From contig OY855913.1 in NCBI GenBank assembly GCA_963693305.1, positions 20,776,015 through 20,840,014 of the forward strand: 64,000 nt of DNA, in the 5' to 3' direction. Numbering within the stretch: the stretch's first letter is position 1; each line of letters opens with the position of its first letter. Positions 56,451 to 64,000 of the stretch are shown here, in pieces. The notes beneath the pieces were generated by a model that worked only from the letters and a program-made list of their open reading frames with translations, had not been told where the DNA came from and did no database searches. Source of the stretch: Meandrina meandrites. Lineage: Eukaryota; Cnidaria; Anthozoa; Scleractinia; Meandrinidae. Position numbers and translations under genes: made by a program.

Positions 56451-58387
56451 ATGAAGTTTGTCGCTGTAGCCATTTTCGCAGCGTTCGTTTTAGCGGTTAG
56501 CGTGGATTCAGCGTCCGTGAGCCTTTCCAGCAACCAACTGACGCTTAATGGTAACGCTCATATTCAGTTTTACGGTCCTAGAGAAGCGATTTGGGCTGGT
56601 TTATCCACCGGTAAAAACTTGAATGTTTCAATTTCTTGATATTCAAAATCCACTGTAGCCTATAGTGAAAATATTCTTTGAAATCTGGCCTGCTACTTGT
56701 CCAGAACTGCTTCCCAGCAACAAGCGGTTTTGTGCGTTACTCAGGAGAGAGTGAAACGCACATATAGGGAAACATGAAACTCGCGTGACATTTCAGCGAC
56801 GGCGAAGGAAACTTTACTATCGGATTACAAGCTTTACGTTCTTTGCTTCCCTCCCTTGACTTGTGAAATAATTAGTATGATTATATTAAAAACAATGTTT
56901 TAAGAGCTAAGGGTCTCGACAAAGAAAACTCTCTTGAATCAACTGTAATTGTTCTGTTTTTACTTTTTATTATAAGGTCACCGATATCCAATTATCAACA
57001 GTGGTGACCTGATTGCTTTGCGGTCGGCCTACCCTTCTGGCAGCTTCTCTAAGTACTGGATGTACTGTACGACGTCAGCCTGCGCATATACCACTTGCAA
57101 GGGTACTGTTATGACGGCAGCAGCATGGTCTGGTTGTTCAGGATATATGTATTTCTACATCCATGCCATGGGAAAGATGGACGGACAGCCAATCAACAGT
57201 GGCGATACAGTTTCGATTAGCTCCAAAAATTATGGTACCAGTTACCGGCTGTATTGTGCTACATCCACCAGCTACAAATGTCGTATGACTTCGTAAGTAT
57301 TTTATTCAGTGCCTATTTGAGTTCATTTATAAATCGAATTCAGGTTTACGACATAGCACCTTGTTTAACTCCTTTTATATATGTGAATTCTTTATATATG
57401 TGAATTCACCCGGTTTTCACATGTGAGATATCATATCTTTCACATCTGAAGATATCGATTTCGTCAGGTTTGCTGACGAGTTTGCCATGTTTCAATGCTG
57501 AATGAGCCAAAGTTTATCGATATTAAGTCGAACCATCTTCGGATCTTCCTCGTCAATCTTCGGAAAAGTTCGAAGACATTCGTATGACCACCGGACAACA
57601 TTTTGAAAATCTTCAGAAATCTTCGGAAAATGGTCGGAAATCTTCGGGAAATCATAAAAAACCTCGTTATTAGTAGGTTTATAAAATAAACAAAATAATA
57701 CATGGTTGCTTGGAGATATGAAATTTCTCTTCTCGTGTTCAACTTGATATCTCACGAGTGAGCGCAAGAAATTGAGTTGAACACTCAAGATTTTATCTCC
57801 GCGCAACCATGTATTATCCTCTATATAATATCACGATTATATTAACCATTGTAATTGGTCTACATTTACTTTACAGTGAGAAAGTCGTCAAAACAAGAGA
57901 AAAAAATGATAAATCGTTATACTCGTTTTCGAGAAAATGACGATTTACCTTTCATTATTTTTCTTAAGCGCGCACTTATCACGTGTGAAATTATGCGCCG
58001 TAAGGATGCGCTATGCAATACTAAGGAATGACCTTAAATCACTGTAGGAAGATCGAGAATAAACACGAGTATTGAAAATATTGTTAAACTGTTGGTTTTA
58101 GCTGCTTGGTTATTAATTTCCATAGGGCAACCAGCACACTGACGGGGAACAACTGGTTCAACTACTACTACGTCACTTTTCAGCTGTTTTCCAAGTATGC
58201 TGTTGATGGTACCCCAGTGCAATATGGTGATGTGGTGGGCTTCAAATACCCGTATGCCTTCAACAATGCCTGGTTGTATTACTACAGCGGATACTTTTAT
58301 CCCCGTGGTTGTAGGTCATATGCCAGCAAAACGTCCTGCGCCAATGAGAACACAACCACTGGCTTCAGGATCTTCAAAAAGCTGTGA
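56451..58387 (+). CDS. Secreted protein with three internal GD-motif repeats
   Basis: Three exons, 56451-56610, 56977-57292 and 58126-58387, join in phase (738 nt, 245 residues) and end TGA. A clear signal peptide (MKFVAVAIFAAFVLAVSVDSA) is followed by a domain rich in Tyr, Ser and Cys. Three repeats share a motif: YPIINSGDLIALRS, QPINSGDTVSISSKNYG and TPVQYGDVVGFKYPYA. Each is followed by an aromatic-rich strand ending near a Cys (KYWMYC, YRLYC, then WLYYYSGYFYPRGC). Threefold repetition of about 70 residues suggests a beta-trefoil-like fold, but I do not recognise a named family. An extracellular lectin-like or structural role is only a guess. No membrane helix apart from the signal is seen. 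AATAAA lies at 58699. Confidence 0.85.
57695..57817. mobile_element. Hairpin MITE in intron 2 of the repeat-protein gene
   Basis: ATAATACATGGTTGC...GGAGATATGAAATTTC...GTGTTCAACTT is an inverted repeat of AGTTGAACACTC...ATCTCCGCGCAACCATGTATTAT. The arms are about 50 bp. Upstream (57535-57655) TCTTCGGAAA words repeat. Confidence 0.75.
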
Positions 58388-58698
58388 GGCTTTGACAAGT
58401 TGAACTGTATTTTACTATGAAACTGTAAAAGTTTAACTTGCAACTGGCAACTGTGTGGCTGAAGGCTTAAAGGAAGATTTCAACCGTTTAGCACGAGCTC
58501 AACACGCTGTGTTTGTGTTGCGGAAAAACTTCTTTCCTCAAGACCAGCGCTACATGCATGTTAAGCTTGTACTTTGTGGTAGAAACCTTTTCAAAAGCTT
58601 TCAGTTATACCGGTGTCAGTTTCAAGTTAAACTTTTATAGTTTCACAGTAAAATATAGTAATTGCAAGTTAAACTGTATTTTACTGTTCCTCAGAAAC

Positions 58699-58704
58699 AA
58701 TAAA
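58699..58704 (+). terminator. Poly(A) signal of the repeat-protein gene
   Basis: AATAAA lies 312 bases after the TGA at 58385-58387 and is the first strong signal downstream. Confidence 0.55.
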
Positions 58705-60476
58705 GGCGATTAAACTGGAAACAGATGTCTGACATACTTGACTGTGTTATTAAACAATTAGGATTTCTTTAGTCCTTTTTTTTCAAAAAAGTACATCTTG
58801 CAAAACGCGCTGTACACCCTTCAAAGGCAAAGTTCATCTTAAATTTTAAAGGCAATATGGTCACTTTTCTCTCACCGAAATTTCCGGTAGGGATAGGCCA
58901 CCGAGATTTTTGAAGTCTGCACCTCATCTCAGTCCCTGGAGGTTGAAGTGTGAAAGGGTAAGAAAAGAAAATTATATATTATATCACAGGATTCCAAAGA
59001 GTGGATCTCTGGGGTCCTAAAGCATTAGTTTTGGAGTACAGAGCCCAACGCTTTACTGTTTTTGGAGCTGGGACAAATGTTGATCTTTGTCCCTTGTAGC
59101 CCTGAGGCATTGCGCTATGAAGTGCTGGGGCCCTAATTTTTTTTTCTGTCAGGCAGCCCCTTTTGTAGGCTGAAGACCTTAACCCCTAAACCCATTAGGC
59201 ACCTTGATATGAAGTACCTGGGACCTATTACCTATTTTTTCTGTCTGGGAGCCCCTTTTGTGGGCCAAAGCCCTAAAGCCCTTAACCCATTTGGGACCTT
59301 GATACCTCATCTTGCAGTGCTTTGAAGTGCCTGGGCCCTATTTTTTTCTGTCTGGAATAATCTTTTTTTAGGGCAAATCCCTGAAGCTAGCCTTAAACTC
59401 AATTGGGACCTTGATACCCCATCAGAACAACAGCATCAGACTCCCGACCCCATCCTGTAGCAAGTAGCTAGCCATGCATATAGCATAATATGGTAGCCCC
59501 CACTTACTACTACTTCCCTTCGGTCCTCACTGACTCAGTTTATCCTTCCTTTCATTTGAGAAATATTTAGTACCTAGAATCAGAGTATTCTAGATACAAT
59601 TTAAAAAGGAATATAGTACAAGAAGGCAATGTAGAGATTTTTCAAGGAGCTGGGTCATGATCATGAGATCATGTTACTTTATGCAATAATTGCCTGTCAT
59701 TCTTTATGTTAACACAGCCTTCAATTTCTCACAACAATTTCCCCAAGATAATTCTCAACCCAACATCAAAACATATGTATGTCAATCACAAAGGAGCATT
59801 CTTGGTAATAATAAGCTTGAGAGGAAGGAGTTTTAAAACCTTCAAATCTTTAATTTTTAAAAATAGTAATCTCGTTAACACTACACTACTCACTTTTCCA
59901 GATAATAGATTTTTAAAAATACTATTCAGTTGCAAGGTTACAGTGACCATAGTTACACAGATAATATATAATAAACTTTTAAAACCAAGCTCCTCCAAAA
60001 TGAATCCTGGCTCTCCCTAAATAAAAACCATACATTTTACCCTTCCCCACTCCAAGTTGTGGATGTCACACCTAATTGTATTGAAAATGCTATGCTGTGT
60101 TACTAAAGAGTTTTTAAAATTTTCAATTCATAACACTGCATGAATTTTTAGCCTAGATTTTTTTCCCTTTTGGGTTGCTATGCAACACTTCACATCACAC
60201 AGTACAGTAGGGACCACAAAAGGTGTCCATATAAATGGGGTGTCGGTATTAGGTGGGTTAATTTAAGAGAAAATGTACAGTGTACATGAGGATATCATAA
60301 TTATTGTAGTAGTTATAAATTAGGCTAGTTTAAATTTCTGTGCACATGCAGAACCGGCAGCTAAATAGACACACTTGTGACAGTACAAACTTAACTCAGG
60401 CTATCAATCTGCATGTGCACCATCACATTTCTTTACTAAAATATTAAAATTCAATTTCCTATCAAATTGTCATAAT
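58705..60476. other. Gene-free interval with a short tandem repeat
   Basis: About 59128-59425 holds three degenerate units of about 100 bp (GGGCCCTATTTTTTTCTGTCTGG ... AACCCATTTGGGACCTTGATACC and variants). No gene is seen; the convergent genes on either side end at 58387 (+) and 60477 (-). Confidence 0.6.
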
Positions 60477-60924
60477 TTAAATCTTGAAAAGCCCATCATT
60501 AATGAGCTTTTGCCATTCAGAACCATTAGGAAACTCAAATGCATCTAAAGATTCATTCTTCATTTCTGCACTGTAGCCTGGGGTCTGCCAAAAAAGAGAA
60601 TGACATTCAGTAAGATGAACCTCAGGGTAATTTAGCGTCACTCATCTCCTGAAAACCATTCCCTCTTGAGGAAATTCAAAATACTATTAAGCCCTCTAAT
60701 ATGGACCCAAAGTTGTTTGTACATGATCACTACATTATTTTGTGACAGACCTCTATTTTATTGCTTCAAGAAGAAATTTTTGTAAATCCTTGTGGGCACA
60801 CCTTCATGTAACTTATATAGGTATTATAAACTGCACCATAACATTATTATATTTACAGTTAATGTTTTAGTAGTGTTACACCATCAGTTTGGAATTCCCT
60901 GCAGGTCTAAAAATAACTTGCTTC

Positions 60925-60926
<2 letters not shown>

Positions 60927-60959
<33 letters not shown>
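60927..60959. repeat. (AAT)n microsatellite
   Basis: About eleven ATA/AAT units in the last ENOSF1-side intergenic/intronic region between exons 60477-60584 and 61175-61256. Confidence 0.9.
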
Positions 60960-61564
60960 TTATTCAGCTCATAATGGAGTTTACAGTTTTGTTCGCATTC
61001 TTAGTAAAATAGAGATGAGGTGTTACAGGAATTCGTAGTTAGTTAAGTATTGAGCTGGGGAGCTAAATGAACCGGTAGGTTTTCAAGTTAGCTCCCCATA
61101 CAGTTGATGTTATCGATAGTAAAAAAAGAAAACAGGTAATTAATACAGTGATTTAAGAACTTAAAAGAACTCACCATTGGAACTTTGTACGCTCCATTCT
61201 CTGTCTTAGAAGGATCAACAAAATGCTCATGAAGATGATCAGCAAATTCAGTAACCCTGTGGAAAATCATACCAATAATTATTAGTCCCATGGTCCTGTT
61301 TTATAACTCTGTGCTACACATAAATAATTATGTGTACATTCATTAATTTCTAACCTGTTTTCTAGTGACGCTGAGACACAGATGAAATCAAAGATTGAAA
61401 TATGTTGAATGTATTCACACAGACCAACACCCTACCACCACCATGAGGACAAACAGGAACTGAAAAGGAAATACCAGCAAAACATTAAATAAGTAATTAG
61501 TCTACTTTGGCTTTTGGAATATTGACTGCATTTGTTTTGAGGCTGAATGAGATTTTTTTTTTGT

Positions 61565-61583
61565 GGGGGGGGGGGGGGGGGGG
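61565..61583. repeat. Poly-G tract in ENOSF1 intron
   Basis: About 18 consecutive G after a T run, in the intron between exons 61355-61459 and 61866-62059. Confidence 0.85.
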
Positions 61584-62508
61584 TGCTTTACCACATAAAC
61601 CCATCTCTTTGGTTTTCCTACTAAAATTATAACAATTTTCTGCCTCTGGAATCTTATTTCATTTTGCACTACTATTTTAACACTGTTACACATAACCATA
61701 AAAGAACAACATTTTACAAGCCACATTTCAAGATTATTACACATACAGGTATTCTGGTTCCATAATTTATTCAATTGATCAGAGCCAAGAAATTTGAAGT
61801 CACTCTATACTACAAAACTCTATGGACTGGTTGTTTTGTTGTATGGCCTACACCACTACCATTACCTCCAAACTTAGCAGCCATCAGCAATACAGCCAGG
61901 ACTTCATTTAGTCCACCCATGCGACAGCTGTCAATCTGGCAGAACTGGAAACCTTTGGCCTGGAAAAACTGTTTAAAGATGACTCTGTTCTGACAGTGTT
62001 CCCCTGTAGCCACACCTATACCATAAGGTTCCTGAGTGCTTTGGAAATAGCAGCATGACCTGTTAATAAGTGAGAAAAACTGAAGTTAGGGACTGGCGCT
62101 TTCTTATAAGACTTTAATTTGAAAGTTATTTTTAATAGTTTGCTCTCACTTGATGCATCTGTTTCAAGTACTGGTAATTGGTTTAAGAGATGACTGAAAA
62201 GAAATTTTTGTTTAACAGCATGTGATCAGTTTTACAAAGTTTTTAATTTAGAGAGTCTAGAACTCAGCTAGATGTGAACATTTTTTTTTTCATCTATTCA
62301 AGATCCCTTCTATCTCCTTAAAAGAAACCTAACTGTTAATTCCTTGATATCCAATTCTTGTATATTAACGTCAGCACACAACCGTTGATTCTGGTTTACC
62401 TAACTTGCCTTCGCCCTTATTATTACATGTGACTCTCTATAGTGATGCTTATATATTGCAAGTGTACCTAGCACATCATCAGGTGAGGTGGGTTCCTCAA
62501 TCCAGATT

Positions 62509-62730
62509 CAGGGTTCTCCTTTTCAGGCGGTAACCGGTAAAATTTACCGCCTGTAGCACCACTTCTTACCGCCTAAAATCGCTTGGAATCGCAGAGAATT
62601 CAGCAGGTAAAAGAAAAAAAATAATACTTTTTTTTTTTTGCACCAATGCATTCGGTATTCAATCCTTGTAAAAGAATAATAATAAAAAATTAAAATTAAG
62701 CTGTGCAACGATGCTTTATACCTTTTGAAC
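62509..62730. mobile_element. Truncated copy of the 896-bp CAGGGTTCTCC transposon
   Basis: CAGGGTTCTCC, AGGCGGTAACCGGTAAA and TTACCGCCTAAAA follow in the same order as at 31047-31140, and similarity continues for about 110 bp or more. No GGAGAACCCTG right end is found downstream, so the copy is truncated or rearranged. It begins inside an ENOSF1 coding exon. Confidence 0.75.
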
Positions 62731-63495
62731 TTCAAAGCTAGACGCGCGATATTTTTGGCGGGCTTTCTGTCAAATTCTTTCGTGGCAGATGTCATTTCTT
62801 CGCAAGCGCACTTTTGTTGTTCACGTTCAGTTTTACAATGAAGCGGCAGAAAACGATGTTTTCCTTTCTGTTCTCCTTACCTGGAAACAGGTAAGAGTAA
62901 TTTCAGAGGTAAACAAATCTCTAATGAAACACCTGTTACTTGAACTTCCCGATCAAAAGTGCCAGCTTGACAAACCTTGTATTGCTGAATTGACCAACAC
63001 TCTTGTTTGGTGAAAGAAAATGCAGTCTTTGTCTTAAAATCTTTTTCATTCATGTCAAAAGTGTTAAAAACGTTTGAACAGACGACATTTCGAGAGTAGC
63101 CTTGACAATAAAATCCTTGAACAACGTTGATGAAATACGATATGTGACCACAGGGAGACCACAATATTTGAGGAAATGAATAAATGAATAAAGAATAATA
63201 TTATTCACGTGGTTTTCTGTATTGTTTTTCTTATATGTACAGTAGGCGTCAATAAACGCGACAGCACCGCTATCGCGTGCAGAGCTGCTCAAGTGCGCGA
63301 GCGAATCTGAAATATGCTAATTTTTTACCTACAATATTAATAAGTAACAAGGGTGGCAACTCTTTCACGAAATAATTTGAACACGCTGTGCGAAATCGCT
63401 TTAAACTCGCTTCTTTCGCACCTTTTTGCGACCAAAATCGACCCAAACGACAGCTAGATAATTTGCGAATACTCTTACCTGACAGTCTCCTGAAA
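62731..63495. other. Gene-free stretch
   Basis: No ENOSF1 exon or other gene is recognised between the truncated transposon and the inverted repeat at the right edge. Confidence 0.5.
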
Positions 63496-64000
63496 AGAAG
63501 CGATTTCCAGACAGAATTTGAGCTCCCTTTTAGCAGTTTTGCTCGGAGTTTTTTTTCGTTACATGTGCGGCCCGTTACCTTGGCACATACGCGCGAGATT
63601 TACGCGCCATCATGTGCGAATCAGTGACGCTGCCTCCCCTGCAAAAATGTTATTGTGCAAACACTCACCTCTCCCGGTCAGTCAAAATTTGCCTTTTCCG
63701 ATCTAGTTCGCGGCGACTTCGCGGCAAATATTGCGCTTTCATATTGTGGCAAAATGGTTGCGTGAAATTCGCGCACAACACATCATTCGTGATTTCCGGA
63801 CACGCGCAAATTTGACTGACCGAGAGAGTTGGGTGTTTGCACAAAAAATTTTTGCAGGGGAGGCAGCGTCACTGATTCGCACTTGGTGGTGCGTAAATCT
63901 CGCGCGTATGTGCCAAGGTAACGGGCCGCACATGTAACGAAAAAAAACTCCGAGCAAAACTGCTAAAAGGGAGCTCAAATTCTGTCTGGAAATTGCTTCT
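63496..64000. repeat. Long inverted repeat reaching the window edge
   Basis: The left arm (63496-63692, starting AGAAGCGATTTCCAGACAG) is an inverted repeat of the right arm (about 63806-64000, ending CTGTCTGGAAATTGCTTCT). Shared words include GTTACATGTGCGGCCCGTTACC and GTGCGAATCAGTGACGCTGC in inverted orientation. The arms are about 195 bp around a roughly 110 bp centre. The pairing runs right up to the last base, so the true end lies outside. Confidence 0.9.

Larger units (their letters stand above)
60477..62508 (-). pseudogene. ENOSF1: ENOSF1 (enolase superfamily, L-fuconate dehydratase-like), 3' part, disrupted
   Basis: Five minus-strand exons: 62468-62508 (partial), 61866-62059, 61355-61459, 61175-61256 and 60477-60584 (stop TAA). 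They read [96 protein letters not shown] and PGYSAEMKNES, matching ENOSF1 from memory. Glu residues of IEEP and ATGEH would bind Mg2+ and the His of CPHGGG would act in catalysis. Three lesions are visible: a transposon at 62509 cuts the IEEP exon; ISKAL and EPYGIG are in different frames (about 62030); CPHGGG and GVGLCEY are in different frames (about 61433). The N-terminal two thirds are not in the window. It is probably a pseudogene; assembly errors could explain the frameshifts but not the insertion. Confidence 0.85.

Overview
The window is nuclear DNA from an animal with large introns, GT-AG splicing, no operons and many short non-autonomous transposons. Gene content points to an anthozoan cnidarian, probably a stony coral. 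The clues are a fibrinogen-related secreted protein resembling coral skeletal organic matrix protein 5, a secreted tyrosinase, and a repeat fraction of palindromic and MITE-type elements that I associate with coral genomes. The species call is inference, because no search was possible.

Layout. 1-3.4 kb is transposon debris: a PIF/Harbinger-type transposase fragment, two inverted copies of one repeat, and a 0.58 kb near-perfect palindrome inside one copy. 3.76-15.45 kb (+) is a four-exon secreted fibrinogen-domain gene whose 9.3 kb intron 2 holds a 1.2 kb Mutator-like element and a 5.2 kb TTAA-flanked element with ~590 bp inverted ends; the last exon has a one-base frameshift. 18.5-19.8 kb (-) is an intronless Kelch-repeat gene. 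23.45-37.30 kb (-) is a 23-exon gene rebuilt exon by exon with consistent splice phases, giving a 685-residue coiled-coil protein that I recognise as CCDC62. Its introns carry a tRNA-derived SINE and several MITEs. 37.3-39.5 kb is a gene-free interval with a complete hammerhead ribozyme motif. 39.5-40.5 kb (+) is an intronless class A GPCR. 40.5-43.8 kb is repeats, including a tandem duplication split by a 717 bp hAT-like insertion. 43.86-48.4 kb (+) is a five-exon secreted tyrosinase with all six copper-binding histidines. 48.4-56.4 kb has no secure gene. 56.45-58.39 kb (+) is a three-exon secreted cysteine-containing protein with three internal repeats. 60.48-62.51 kb (-) is the 3' part of an ENOSF1 (L-fuconate dehydratase-like, enolase superfamily) gene, broken by a transposon in one exon and by two frameshifts. 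The right edge is half of a long inverted repeat.

The genes do not form a pathway. The fibrinogen-domain protein, the tyrosinase and the repeat protein all have signal peptides and would act outside the cell; CCDC62 is expected to act inside the cell and the GPCR at the membrane. The most unusual items are the hammerhead ribozyme with a decayed relative 22 kb away, the palindrome with its non-palindromic sister copy, and several insertions datable from exact target-site duplications.
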